The notes under the pieces: model-generated
What the model was told of the DNA's origin: nothing
Seen by the model: the letters and a program-made list of their open reading frames with translations, nothing else
Database searches by the model: none
In this document: piece by piece, positions 8,382 to 17,733 of the stretch
Numbering within the stretch: the stretch's first letter is position 1
Layout: every line of letters starts with the position of its first letter
Position numbers and translations under genes: made by a program
Assembly: GCA_963778525.1 (NCBI GenBank)
Contig: CAVZUJ010000006.1
Location: forward strand, 1-64,000
Length of the DNA stretch: 64,000 nt
Reading direction: 5' to 3'
DNA from: Schlegelella_A sp963778525
GTDB lineage: Bacteria > Pseudomonadota > Gammaproteobacteria > Burkholderiales > Burkholderiaceae_C

Positions 8382-9221
8382 ATGACCTCAGCCACTCCCA
8401 CCGCGACGAAGAAGCCGAAGGTCGTCGCCGCCGCCCGGCCTTCGCTCCTCGGCCAGCTCGTCTCGGCGCTGGCGACGAAGCGCATCCGCGTCGTCGACCT
8501 GACGCAGACGCTCACGCCCGAGTTCCCGCAGATCGCGCTGCCGCCCGAGATGGGGCAGTGCTGGCCCTTCCGCATCGAGGAGGTGTCGAACTACGACGCG
8601 CGCGGCCCCGGCTGGTACTGGAACAACTTCTCCTGCGGCGAGCACACCGGCACGCACTTCGACGCGCCCATCCACTGGATCTCCGGACGCGACCTGCCGA
8701 ACAACTCGGTCGACACGATTCCGGCGCAGCACTTCGTGGCGCCGGCCTGCGTCATCGACTGCTCGGAGCAGACGAAGGCCGATCCCGACTATCTCCTCAC
8801 CGTCGACGACATCGAGCGCTTCGAGGCGGCGCACGGCCGCGTGCCCGAGGGCGCCTGGTTCCTGATGCGCACCGACTGGTCGAAGCGCCACGATCCCGAG
8901 GCCTACCAGAACTTCGACGAGACCGGCCAGCACACGCCGGGGCCGAGCTCGGAGGCGGTGCAGTTCCTGGTCGACCAGCGCGGCGTGCTCGGCTTCGGCT
9001 CGGAGGCCATCGGCACCGACGCCGGCCAGGGCTATCACCTGCGGCCGCCGTATCCGTGCCACTACTACATGCACGGTGCCGGCCGCTACGGCCTGCAGTG
9101 CCTGAGCAACCTCGACCTCTTGCCGCCGACCGGCGCGGTCCTGATCTGCCCGCCGTTGAAGATCGAGAAGGGCAGCGGCAGCCCCTTGCGCGTGCTCGCG
9201 CTCGTGGAAGAGTCCGCATGA
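8382..9221 (+). CDS. Cyclase-family metal-dependent hydrolase (isatin hydrolase / kynurenine formamidase-like)
   Basis: 279 residues. The metal-binding signature HTGTHFDAP is at about residues 88-96, the HxxxHxD motif of PF04199, with Mn or Zn as the usual metal. Conserved LTQTLTPEFP near residues 41-50 and GTDAGQGYHL in the second half also fit. Members hydrolyse isatin to isatinate, N-formylkynurenine to kynurenine, or related cyclic amides. Tryptophan dioxygenase and kynureninase genes are absent from the window, whereas an anthranilate pathway follows, so an isatin-like lactam is a reasonable guess. The stop overlaps the next start by four bases. Confidence 0.75.
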   Translation: MTSATPTATKKPKVVAAARPSLLGQLVSALATKRIRVVDLTQTLTPEFPQIALPPEMGQCWPFRIEEVSNYDARGPGWYWNNFSCGEHTGTHFDAPIHWISGRDLPNNSVDTIPAQHFVAPACVIDCSEQTKADPDYLLTVDDIERFEAAHGRVPEGAWFLMRTDWSKRHDPEAYQNFDETGQHTPGPSSEAVQFLVDQRGVLGFGSEAIGTDAGQGYHLRPPYPCHYYMHGAGRYGLQCLSNLDLLPPTGAVLICPPLKIEKGSGSPLRVLALVEESA

Positions 9222-9949
9222 GCGGTGGCGCGCGCGTCGCCGCCGTCACCGGCGGCAGCGCCGGCATCGGCCTGGCAATCTGCGAGCGCCTGCTCGCCGA
9301 CGGCTACGAAGTCGTGTCGCTGGCGCGCCGCGCCTGCCCGCTCGCGCACCCGAAGCTGCACAGCATCGAGGTCGACCTGATGGATCGCGCCGCCACTGCC
9401 GAAGCCGCCGCCGAGCTGGCGCGCCGCTTCGAGGTGACGACGCTGGTGCACAACGCCGGCGTCATCCGGCCGGCGCTCGTGGCCGACGTCAAGCTCGACG
9501 ACCTCGACGCGCTCGTCGACCTGCATCTCGGCTGCGCCATCCAGCTCCTGCAGGCGGCGCTGCCGGCGATGCGCGCGCAGCGCTTCGGCCGCGTCGTGCT
9601 GATGTCGTCGCGCGCCGCGGTGGGCCTGCAGACGCGCACCGCCTATTCGGCCACCAAGGCCGGCATGCTCGGCATGGCCCGCACCTGGGCCCTCGAGCTG
9701 GCGGGCGAGGGCATCACCGTCAACGTCGTGGCGCCGGGCCCGATCCGCACCGACATGTTCTTCGAGGTCGTGCCCGACGGCAGCGAGAAGGAGCGCGCGC
9801 TTGCCGCGGCGATCCCGGTCAAGCGCCTCGGCGAATCGGCCGACGTCGCGCGCGCGGTCGCCTTCTTCACCGACCCCGCGGCGAGCTTCGTGACCGGCCA
9901 GGTGCTCTACGTCTGCGGCGGCACCAGCGTCGGTAGCCTGACCCTCTGA
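9218..9949 (+). CDS. Short-chain dehydrogenase/reductase (classical SDR)
   Basis: 243 residues. The cofactor motif TGGSAGIG is at 11-18, the NAG motif at 79-81, and the catalytic residues are Ser130/131, Tyr143 and Lys147 (YSATK). PGPIRTDMF follows. The sequence is complete and in frame. It overlaps the upstream hydrolase gene by four bases and closes the first catabolic operon. By context it would interconvert a keto and a hydroxy group on an intermediate. An SDR stub lies at 6274-6339 on the other strand, so SDR genes have moved about here. Confidence 0.82.
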   Translation: MSGGARVAAVTGGSAGIGLAICERLLADGYEVVSLARRACPLAHPKLHSIEVDLMDRAATAEAAAELARRFEVTTLVHNAGVIRPALVADVKLDDLDALVDLHLGCAIQLLQAALPAMRAQRFGRVVLMSSRAAVGLQTRTAYSATKAGMLGMARTWALELAGEGITVNVVAPGPIRTDMFFEVVPDGSEKERALAAAIPVKRLGESADVARAVAFFTDPAASFVTGQVLYVCGGTSVGSLTL

Positions 9950-10019
9950 GGCAAGCGCAAGGGTTTTCGATCGAGCCGCCTTGCGGGTGGCACGGCTTGA
10001 AAAAGCCCGGGGCGGGGAT

Positions 10020-10046
10020 TAGCATGCTTTACCCCTAAATGATTCA
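10020..10046 (+). promoter_or_regulatory. Operator/promoter motif, copy 1 (shared with 18505-18531)
   Basis: This 27-base segment, 24 bases upstream of the next gene, matches the segment at 18505-18531 at 21 of 27 positions. The shared blocks are TAG, TGCTTTACC, CT, AA and ATTCA. Each copy precedes one half of the catabolic cluster in an otherwise unrelated intergenic region, so they are probably binding sites for one regulator (the MarR protein at 21143 is the candidate) and/or shared promoter elements. Confidence 0.55.
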
Positions 10047-10070
10047 GAACGGATCGATCGCTTGCCCTCC

Positions 10071-11225
10071 ATGAAATCTCTCGCTCACCTCTCGGCCGCG
10101 CTCGCCGCCGCGCTGGCGCTGGCCGGCCCCGCCGCCGCCGCCGACTTCAAGATCGGCTTCATCAGCTCGCTCTCGGGCCCGATCTCCGGCCTCGGCATCC
10201 CTTACGCCAAGGGCATCCGCGCCGCCGTGGCCGAGCACCCGACGATCGCCGGCCGCAAGGTCCAGCTGATCGAGCTCGACGACGCGTCCGATCCGGCCGC
10301 CGCCGCCCGCGACGCGCGCAAGCTCGTCGCCGACGACAAGGTCGACGTGCTGATCGGCACCTCCGGCGTGCCGGGCGCGATGGCGATCGCCGCGGTGGCG
10401 CGCGAATCGATGACGCCGCTGATCTCGCCCACGCCGGTGAACGTGCCGCCGGGCGATGGCGGCTGGACGGTCACCGTCTCGCAGCCGTTTCCGCTGATGG
10501 TGGCGGCGGTGGTCGAGAAGATGAAGGCCTCGGGCGTGAAGACGGTGGCCTACATCGGCTTTTCCGATGCGCTCGGCGACCTCGCCTATTCCTCGCTCCA
10601 GCAGGCCGCCGGGCCGGCCGGCATCGCCATCGTCGCCAACGAGCGTTATGCCCGCAGCGACACATCGGTGGCCGGGCAGATCCTGAAGATCGTCGCGGCG
10701 CATCCCGATGCGGTGTTCGCCGGCAACTCCGGCTCGCCCGGCGCGCTGCCCTACCTCGCTCTCGCCGAGCGCGGCTACAAGGGCCAGATCTACGGCACGC
10801 ACGGCCTGATCAACGCCGACTTCGTGCGCGTCGCCGGCAGCTCGGCCGATGGCCTGCAGGTGCCGAGCGGCCCGGTGATGGTGGCCGACCAGCTGCCGGC
10901 CGCGAGCCCGGTGCGCAAGGTCGCGCTCGAGTACCGCGACGCCTACAAGAAGAGCGAAGGCGCGCTGCCGAGCGATGCCTTCTCGGCCTACACCTACGAC
11001 GCCTACCTGCTCTTCGCCGACGCGGCCACGCGCGCGCTCAAGGCCGGCGGCGAGCCAGGCACGCCGCAGTTCCGGGCGGCGCTGAAGGAGGCGATCGCCT
11101 CGACCCACGAGCTGGCGGGCACGCACGGCATCTACACCTTCAAGGCCGGCGACGCCTACGGCCTCGACAAGCGTTCGGCCGTCGTGATCCGGCTCGACAA
11201 GGGCCAGTGGAAGCTGGTGCCCTGA
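10071..11225 (+). CDS. Branched-chain-type ABC transporter substrate-binding protein 1
   Basis: 384 residues from the ATG at 10071. A Sec signal peptide ends at AAAA-DFKIGF. The fold is Peripla_BP_6 (LivK type): IGFISSLSGPISGLGIPYAKG at the N-terminus, VQLIELDDASDP, and VLIGTSGVPGAMAIA. It resembles the second binding protein at 13628 closely throughout, so the two are recent duplicates. It captures a ligand in the periplasm for the Liv-type importer encoded downstream. Aromatic acids are common ligands of such proteins in catabolic clusters. It is the first gene after operator copy 1. Confidence 0.85.
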   Translation: MKSLAHLSAALAAALALAGPAAAADFKIGFISSLSGPISGLGIPYAKGIRAAVAEHPTIAGRKVQLIELDDASDPAAAARDARKLVADDKVDVLIGTSGVPGAMAIAAVARESMTPLISPTPVNVPPGDGGWTVTVSQPFPLMVAAVVEKMKASGVKTVAYIGFSDALGDLAYSSLQQAAGPAGIAIVANERYARSDTSVAGQILKIVAAHPDAVFAGNSGSPGALPYLALAERGYKGQIYGTHGLINADFVRVAGSSADGLQVPSGPVMVADQLPAASPVRKVALEYRDAYKKSEGALPSDAFSAYTYDAYLLFADAATRALKAGGEPGTPQFRAALKEAIASTHELAGTHGIYTFKAGDAYGLDKRSAVVIRLDKGQWKLVP

Positions 11226-12574
11226 GGGCCGCGCCGCCGGCGCACGACGCGCCGCTGCCGGCGCACCGCGATCGCGCCGAGGCGATCCGCGCGCTCGTCG
11301 AGGACGACCGCGTCCATCGCGACCTCTACCTGAGCGAAGAAATCTTCGCGCTCGAGCAGCGCCACTTCTTCGCCAACACCTGGAGCTATCTCGGCCACGC
11401 CAGCGAGGTGCCCGAGGCCGGCGACTACGTCACGCGCGAGATCGCCGGCCGGCCGCTCGTGCTGGTGCGGCAGGCCGACGGCGGCCTGCGCGTGCTCTAC
11501 AACCGCTGCGCCCACAAGGGCACGCAGCTCGTCACCGACGCGAGCGGCAACGTCGGCCGGCATTTCCGCTGCCCGTATCACGCCTGGACCTATCGGCTCG
11601 ACGGTGCGCCGATGGGCGTGCCGCTGAAGGCCGGCTACGACGGCACGCGCCTGCACCAGTGCGAATCGGGACGCGGCCTGACGGCGCTGGCCCACGTCGC
11701 CGTGCACCGCGACTTCGTCTTCGTCAAGCCGGGCGATGCCGGTCCCGACTTCGAGACCTACTTCGGCGCGGCGCTGGCCTCGATCGACAATCTCGTCGAC
11801 CGCTCGCCGCTCGGCCGCCTCGAGATCGCCGGCGGGTGCCTGCGCAACGTCATCCGCTGCAACTGGAAGATGTACCTCGAGAACATCAACGACACGGTGC
11901 ATCCGATGTCGACGCACCAGTCGGCGGTCGATGCGGCGAACGGCCTCTGGCAAGGGCACGCCGCCGACGAGCCCAAGCCGATGGCGATGGAGCAGATCCT
12001 GCCGTTCGGCGCCGGCTACGATTTCTTCGACCGCATGGGCGGGCGCGTCATGGCCAACGGCCACAGCGTCCTCGGCACCCGCTTCAGCATCCACTCCGGC
12101 TACGCCCAGCTGCCGGAATACGAAGCGGCGATGCGGGCCGCGCACGGCGCCGAGCGCGCCGCCGAAATCCTCGAGCGCTCGCCGCAGAACGCGGTGCTCT
12201 TTCCGAGCCTGGCGCTGAAGGGCTCGCCGCAGACGATCCGCGTCATCCGGCCGCTCGCCGCCGACCGCACCCTGATCGAGGCCTGGAGCTTTCGCGTCGC
12301 CGGCGCGCCGGAGCTGTTGTTCGAACGCTCGCTCGCCTACAACCGGCTGGTCTTCTCGCCGATGTCGGTCGTCGCGCACGACGACGTCCATCTCTTCGAG
12401 AGCATCCAGCGCGGCCTGCGCGCCGAAGGCAATCCGTGGGTCAGCCTGCATCGCGGCTTCGATCCGCGCGAGCTGGAAGAAGACGCGATCGAGACGAACG
12501 GCACCAACGAGCTGCTGCTGCGCAACCAGTACCGGGCCTGGTCCCGTTTCATGACCCTGGACATGACGTCGTGA
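11207..12574 (+). CDS. Rieske aromatic ring-hydroxylating oxygenase, alpha subunit
   Basis: About 455 residues. The Rieske [2Fe-2S] ligands are Cys101 and His103 (CAHKG) and Cys122 and His125 (CPYH). The mononuclear iron site is Asp229, His232 and His237 within ENINDTVHPMSTHQ. Both clusters are complete, so the catalytic subunit should be active. The GTG at 11207 lies inside the preceding gene, an 18-base overlap; the start is uncertain, but the Rieske domain needs most of this N-terminus. The beta subunit follows with a four-base overlap. No ferredoxin or reductase gene is in the window. With the anthranilate genes nearby, an indole-3-acetate type substrate is plausible. Confidence 0.87.
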   Translation: MEAGALRAAPPAHDAPLPAHRDRAEAIRALVEDDRVHRDLYLSEEIFALEQRHFFANTWSYLGHASEVPEAGDYVTREIAGRPLVLVRQADGGLRVLYNRCAHKGTQLVTDASGNVGRHFRCPYHAWTYRLDGAPMGVPLKAGYDGTRLHQCESGRGLTALAHVAVHRDFVFVKPGDAGPDFETYFGAALASIDNLVDRSPLGRLEIAGGCLRNVIRCNWKMYLENINDTVHPMSTHQSAVDAANGLWQGHAADEPKPMAMEQILPFGAGYDFFDRMGGRVMANGHSVLGTRFSIHSGYAQLPEYEAAMRAAHGAERAAEILERSPQNAVLFPSLALKGSPQTIRVIRPLAADRTLIEAWSFRVAGAPELLFERSLAYNRLVFSPMSVVAHDDVHLFESIQRGLRAEGNPWVSLHRGFDPRELEEDAIETNGTNELLLRNQYRAWSRFMTLDMTS

Positions 12575-13071
12575 GCACCGACCCTGCCCTCGAACGAGAG
12601 CTCGCCGATGTCGTGGCCGCCGAGGCGGCGCTGCTCGACGCCGGCCGCTTCGACGACTGGCTGGCCCTCTTCGCCGAAGACGGCCGCTACTGGGTGCCGC
12701 TGCAGGGCGCGCGGCAGGCCGATCCGTTCAGCCATCAGTCGATCGCCTATGAAGACCGGATGCTGCTGACGCTGCGCGTCGAGCGCCTGAAGAATCCGCG
12801 CGCCCATTCGCAGCATCCGCGCAGCGCGTGCCAGCACGTGCTGCAGCGCTCGGTCGTCGAGCCGGCCGATGGCACGGCCGCGGGGCCTGGAACGTACAGC
12901 CTGCGCACGCCCTTCATCTACGTCGAGGCGCGCGGCGACGAGGAAGTGACGCTCTCCGGCAGCTACCGCCACGTGCTCGCGCGCATCGGCGAGGCCTGGA
13001 AGATCCGGCAAAAGCGCGTCGACCTGCTGCAGGCGGAGCGGCCCTTGCCGGCGATCCAGCTTTTCATCTGA
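12571..13071 (+). CDS. Rieske aromatic ring-hydroxylating oxygenase, beta subunit
   Basis: 166 residues from the GTG at 12571, overlapping the alpha-subunit stop. It shows the NTF2-like (SnoaL) fold of dioxygenase small subunits: GRFDDWLALFAEDGRYWVPL at about residues 20-40, then YEDRMLLTLRVERL, and a C-terminal WKIRQKRVDLL strand. The small subunit stabilises the alpha3beta3 oxygenase and does not bind iron. Its length is typical. Confidence 0.85.
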   Translation: MSTDPALERELADVVAAEAALLDAGRFDDWLALFAEDGRYWVPLQGARQADPFSHQSIAYEDRMLLTLRVERLKNPRAHSQHPRSACQHVLQRSVVEPADGTAAGPGTYSLRTPFIYVEARGDEEVTLSGSYRHVLARIGEAWKIRQKRVDLLQAERPLPAIQLFI

Positions 13072-13078
13072 GCCCGCG

Positions 13079-13631
13079 ATGCCCGAGCTGCACCAGCGAT
13101 TGCGCTTCGATACCGCCGACGGCCAGGTGCTCGACGGCACGCGCCGCTACGTGCTGCTGCGCGCCGACGTGCTGATGGGCCTGTTCGCGGCGCTGCCGGC
13201 AGCGGCGCGCGACGAGGCGCTTGCGCGCCTTCGGGCGCTCGGTTGCGACGCACGGCGTCGACAGCCTGCGGGCCTATGCCGCCGAGCCCGGCGTCGACAA
13301 CGACGCGCTGCAACGCGTCGTCGAATCGGCGGCGGCCTCGCTCGGCTGGGGCCGCTGGCGCCTGGCCTGCGATGGCAGCTCGCTCGAGCTCGAGGTGCGC
13401 AACAGCCCCTTCGCCGCGGCCGCCGCGCCGGCGTCGGGGCCGGCCTGCCACGCCATCGTCGGCATGCTGCAAGGGCTTGCCGGCATCGTCCTCGGCGGCG
13501 CGGCGAGCGCGCGCGAAATCGCCTGCGCCTGTGACACCGGCGACGGCCGTTGCCGCTTCTCGGCCCGCATCGCTTCCTCTTCGCCGGCCGATCGGCCGGC
13601 TTTCGCTCACCTCAAGGAGATCAACGCATGA
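13079..13631 (+). CDS. V4R (4-vinyl reductase) domain protein, frame broken once
   Basis: About 183 residues if one extra base near 13228 is removed; the first part ends at DEALARLRA and the rest resumes as FGRSVATHGVDSL. The C-terminal half has the V4R pattern: LELEVRNSPFAAA, then CHAIVGMLQGLAGIVLGG, then the Cys cluster in IACACDTGDGRCRF. V4R domains bind small aromatic ligands or metals and occur in BchJ and in the sensor half of XylR/DmpR-type activators. Here the domain stands alone, with no AAA or DNA-binding region, directly after the oxygenase genes. It may assist the oxygenase or bind the substrate. The stop overlaps the next gene. Confidence 0.6.
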
Positions 13632-14779
13632 AACACGCCCTTCGAATCGGCACCGGCATCGCGCTCGCCCTCGGCGTCGCTGCCGCGGCCGCCGCGGCCG
13701 ACCTCAAGGTCGGATTGATCACGGCGCTGTCGGGCCCGACCTCCTCGATCGGCCTGCCCTACGACAAGGGCATGAAGGCGGCGCTCGCCTACAAGCCGGA
13801 GATCGCCGGACACAAGGTCCAGCTGATCGTGCTCGACGATGCGTCCGATCCGGCCACCGCCGGGCGCAACGCCAGGAAGCTGATCGAGGAAGACAAGGTC
13901 GACATCCTGATCGGCTCGGCCGGCGTGCCCTCGTCGATGGCGATCGGCGCCGTCGCCCAGGAAAGCCATGTGCCGATGATCGCGCTGACGCCGATCGGCC
14001 TGGCCGGCCCCGAGGGCTCGTGGATCGTCGCGATTCCGCAGCCGACCGACATCATGGTCAACGCCGTCATCGCGCAGATGAAGAAGGCCGGCGACAAGAC
14101 CGTGGCCTTCATCGGCTTTTCCGACGCCTGGGGCGACCTCGTCTACAACGCGCTCGTCAAGGGAACGCAGGGCACCGACATCAAGATAGTGACCAACGAG
14201 CGCTATGCCCGACCGGACACATCGGTGAGCGGCCAGGTCCTGAAGATCATCGCCGCCCATCCCGACGCGGTGATGACGGGCGGCTCCGGCACGCCGGGTG
14301 CGCTGCCCTACCTCGAGCTCGCCAAGCGCGGCTACAAGGGCCACCTCTACGGCAACCATGGCCTCATCAACCCCGACTTCGTGCGCGTCGCCGGCGACTC
14401 GGCACAGGGCATGATCGCCTCGACCGGCCCGGTCGTGGTGGCCGACCAGCTGCCCGCGGGCAGCCCGATCCGCAAGATGGCCGAAGACTTCCGCGCCGCC
14501 TACCTGAAGGTGAACGGCGTGCCGAGCACCGACGCGTTCTCGGCCTACGCGTTCGACGCCTGGCTCGTCTTCGCCGACGCGGCGGCGCGTGTCCCCAAGT
14601 CGATCGAGCCCGGAACGCCGGCATTCCGCTCGGCACTGCACGATGCGATCGTCAGCACCAAGGAAGTCGTCGGCACGCACGGCGTCTACAACTTCCGCGC
14701 CGACAGCCGCTACGGCGTCGATGATCGCGCCCGCGAAGTGGTTCGCCTCGACCACGGCAAGTGGATGCTGGTGAACTGA
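13628..14779 (+). CDS. Branched-chain-type ABC transporter substrate-binding protein 2
   Basis: 383 residues. AAGGAG lies eight bases before the ATG. The signal peptide ends at AAAA-DLKVGL. It is a Peripla_BP_6 protein closely related to the one at 10071 (shared IGLPYDKGMKAALAYKPEIA-like segment, VQLIVLDDASDPAT, SDAFSAYAFDA). Having two binding proteins for one permease set suggests two ligands, for example substrate and intermediate, or a high- and a low-affinity pair. The permease genes follow at once. Confidence 0.86.
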   Translation: MKHALRIGTGIALALGVAAAAAAADLKVGLITALSGPTSSIGLPYDKGMKAALAYKPEIAGHKVQLIVLDDASDPATAGRNARKLIEEDKVDILIGSAGVPSSMAIGAVAQESHVPMIALTPIGLAGPEGSWIVAIPQPTDIMVNAVIAQMKKAGDKTVAFIGFSDAWGDLVYNALVKGTQGTDIKIVTNERYARPDTSVSGQVLKIIAAHPDAVMTGGSGTPGALPYLELAKRGYKGHLYGNHGLINPDFVRVAGDSAQGMIASTGPVVVADQLPAGSPIRKMAEDFRAAYLKVNGVPSTDAFSAYAFDAWLVFADAAARVPKSIEPGTPAFRSALHDAIVSTKEVVGTHGVYNFRADSRYGVDDRAREVVRLDHGKWMLVN

Positions 14780-14816
14780 CCTCCGGCACGGTCCCGACTC
14801 GCGGCGCGGCCGAGCC

Positions 14817-15872
14817 ATGAGCTGGGACATCGCTTTCATCCTCACGACCGACGGCCTCGCCACCGGCGCGATCTATCTGCTGGCCGGCATCGGCCTGGTG
14901 CTGATCTTCTCGGTCACGCGCGTCGTCTTCGTGCCCTTCGGCGACATCGCCGCGTTCGCGGCGCTGAGCCTGGCGGCGTTCGAGGCGAACCGCCTGCCGC
15001 CGACCATCGGCCTGGTGCTCGTGCTGGCGGCGTTTGCCCTGCTCGCCGAGATCGTCGGCCATGTCCGCCGGCACAGCCTGGCCCGGATCCCGCGGGCGAT
15101 CGCCACCTGGGGCCTCCTGCCGGCGCTGCCCTGCGCGCTCGCCTGGGCCGTCTTCGCGCTGCATGGGCCGGCGTGGCTGCAGCTGATCGCCGCGGTGCTC
15201 CTGGTGGTGCCGATCGCGCCGCTGCTGGCGCGCCTGACGCTGCAGCCGATCGCCGACGCCTCGGTGCTGGTGCTGCTGATCGTGTCGCTGGCGCTGCACT
15301 TCCTGCTCTCCGGCCTCGGCCTGCTCTTCTTCGGCCCGGAAGGCTCGCGCACCCATCCGCTCACGGACGCCACCTGGACGATCGCCGACGGCTATGCGAT
15401 CGGCGGCCAGACGCTCCTGATGGTGGCCTCGGCCCTGGTGCTGAGCGGCCTCTTCTATCTCTTCTTCGAGCACACGGTGACCGGCAAGGCGTTGCGCGCG
15501 ACCTCGGTCAACCGGGTCGGCGCGCGCCTGGTCGGCATCCGGCCGGCGAAGACCGCCTCGCTCGCCTACGTCGCCGCTTCACTGCTCGCCGGAATGATCG
15601 GCGTGCTGATCGCGCCGGTGACGACGATGTACTACGACTCCGGCTTCATCCTCGGCCTGAAGGCCTTCATCGCCGCGATCATCGGCGGCCTCGTCAGCTT
15701 TCCGCTGACCGCGCTCGGGGCGCTGGCGGTCGGCATCTTCGAGAGCTTCGCCTCGTTCTGGAGCGGCGAGATGAAGGACGTGCTGGTCTTCAGCCTGCTC
15801 ATTCCGGTGCTGCTGCTGCGCTCCTGGCTGGTGGCGAACGCCGACGAGGACGACGAGGAGATCGACGAGTGA
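14817..15872 (+). CDS. Branched-chain-type ABC transporter permease, LivH family
   Basis: 351 residues, about 60 longer than a typical LivH. Multiple hydrophobic helices start with TGAIYLLAGIGLVLIFSVTRVVFVPFGD, the LivH signature. The extra length lies at about residues 75-150, where two or three added helices are inserted. The conserved cytoplasmic loop EHTVTGKALRATSVNRVGARLVGI (about 220-243) contacts the ATPase. The stop overlaps the next GTG start. Confidence 0.85.
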   Translation: MSWDIAFILTTDGLATGAIYLLAGIGLVLIFSVTRVVFVPFGDIAAFAALSLAAFEANRLPPTIGLVLVLAAFALLAEIVGHVRRHSLARIPRAIATWGLLPALPCALAWAVFALHGPAWLQLIAAVLLVVPIAPLLARLTLQPIADASVLVLLIVSLALHFLLSGLGLLFFGPEGSRTHPLTDATWTIADGYAIGGQTLLMVASALVLSGLFYLFFEHTVTGKALRATSVNRVGARLVGIRPAKTASLAYVAASLLAGMIGVLIAPVTTMYYDSGFILGLKAFIAAIIGGLVSFPLTALGALAVGIFESFASFWSGEMKDVLVFSLLIPVLLLRSWLVANADEDDEEIDE

Positions 15873-17733
15873 ACGATCGCGTGGACGGTCGCTCGGGCGC
15901 GGGTCGCATCGACGGTCGAACCTTGCGCCGGGCCGCGCTCGCCCTCGCCGTCGTCCTGCTCGCGCTCGCGCCGTTCGCGCTCGGCTCGTTCGCGGTCTCG
16001 CTCCTCAACGACATCGGCATCGGCGCGCTGGTCGCCCTCGGCCTGGTGCTGCTCACCGGCATCGGCGGCGCCACCTCGTTCGGGCAGGCCGCGTTCGTCG
16101 GCGTGGCGGCGTATGCAACGGCCTGGCTCACCACCGTGCACGGCGCGTCGCCGTGGCTCGGCCTCGTCTTCGCGCTGGCGCTCACGGGCCTGGCGGCGCT
16201 CGTGATCGGCCTCCTGACCTTGCGCCTGGGCGGCCACTACCTGCCGCTCAGCACCATCGCCTGGGGCCTGTCGATTCCGCTCCTGTTCGGCAACCTCGAA
16301 GCGCTCGGCAGCCACAGCGGCCTGGCGAGCATTCCGCCGCTGCAGGTCGGGCCGTGGCGGCTGCTCGAGCCGCGCGCCATCTACTACCTGATCTGGGCGC
16401 TGGTGGGGGCCGCCTGCTGGTTCAGCCACAACCTGCTGCACTCGCGTGCCGGGCGCGCCATCCGCAGCCTGCGCGGTGGTGCCACGCTCCTGGCCAGCGT
16501 CGGTGCCGACGCGTTCCGGGTCCGCCTAACGCTCTTCGTCACGGCCGCCCTGTTCGCCGGCCTGGCCGGCTGGCTCTACGCGCACATGAACCGCTTCGTC
16601 AGCCCGACGCCCTTCGACGTGCGCGCGTCGATCGAGTATCTGCTGATGGTGGTGGCCGGCGGCCTCGGCCAGATCGCCGGCGCGGTGGTCGGCGCCGGCC
16701 TCGTGCTGCTGCTGAAGAACTCGCTGCAGGACTTGCTGCCGCTCGTCTCGCAGGTCGGCGCCCGGCTCGAGATCGTCGCCTTCAGCGTCATCTTCATCCT
16801 CCTGCTGCATCACGCCCGCGCCGGCCTGGCCGGCTTCGTGGCGCGCCGGTTCGGGCGGCGCTTCGGCGACCCTGCGCGCTGCCGCCGCCGACGACGGCGC
16901 GCCAGCCGAGCCGCTGCCGAAGCGGCCGATGCCGCAGGCCGGCAGCGAGCTGCTCCAGGTCATGCACGCGGTCAAGCGCTTCGGCGGCCTGGTCGCGGTC
17001 GACGATGTCAGCTTCGAGGTTCGCGCCGGCGAGATCGTCGGCCTGATCGGGCCGAACGGCGCCGGCAAGTCGACGATGTTCAACCTCCTGACCGGCACGC
17101 TGCGCATGAGCTCGGGCCAGGTTCGCTTCGCCGGCCACGACCTCGCCGGCAAGACGCAGCAGAAGATCGCCCGCCTCGGCATCGCGCGCACCTTCCAGCA
17201 CGTCAAGCTGCGGCCGCGCATGAGCCTGGTCGACAACGTCGCCCTCGGTGCGCACGCGCGCGGCCGGGCCGGCGTGCTGCGCGCCGGCCTGCGCCTGGAG
17301 CGCAGCGAAGAGCGGCGGATCGCGGCCGAGGCGCGCCACCAGCTCGCGCGCATCGGCCTGGCCGGGCGCGAGCGCGAGCTCGCCGGCAGCCTGCCGCTCG
17401 GCACGCAGCGCATCCTCGAGATCGGCCGCGCGCTCGCCGCCGATCCGGTGCTTGCTCGTGCTCGACGAGCCGGCGGCGGGCCTGCGCCGCGCCGAGAAGC
17501 AGGCCCTGGCCGCGATGCTGCGCCGCCTGCGCGGCGAGGGCGTGACCATCCTGATCGTCGAGCACGACATGGACTTCGTGATGAAGCTCGTCGACCGGCT
17601 CATCGTCATGGACTTCGGCGCCAAGCTCGTCGAGGGCGCGCCGGCCGCGGTGCGCGCCGACGCGCGCGTGCAGGCGGCCTATCTCGGCGGCAGCATCGAG
17701 CCGCTGGCCGGCAGCGCTGGAGCCGCGCCATGA
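15869..17733 (+). CDS. Fused ABC permease-ATPase (LivM-LivG), two frame breaks
   Basis: The first half (to about 16850) is a LivM permease: GIGALVALGLVLLTGIGGATSFGQAAFVG, with further helices to IVAFSVIFILLLHH. No stop or new ribosome binding site separates it from a LivG ATPase. With one extra base removed near 16860-16870 the sequence runs through a linker (DDGAPAEPLPKRPMP) into the ATPase, with Walker A GPNGAGKST near 17053. A second extra base near 17450 separates IGRALAADPV from LLVLDEPAAGLR (Walker B), after which EHDMDFVMKLVDRL completes the protein to 17733. Total length with both fixed is about 620 residues. Permease-ATPase fusions of this kind are common in Burkholderiales Liv systems. 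Confidence 0.75.

Noticed and set aside
8382..9221. Kynurenine formamidase as proof of a kynurenine pathway
   Set aside because: The family includes several hydrolases, and neither tryptophan dioxygenase nor kynureninase is present in the window.
5723..9949. A 1408-residue open frame spanning the hypothetical gene and most of the first catabolic operon
   Set aside because: It joins the antisense of one gene, wrong-frame segments and the true SDR only by lack of stops in high-GC DNA. The real genes in other frames have domains and ribosome binding sites.
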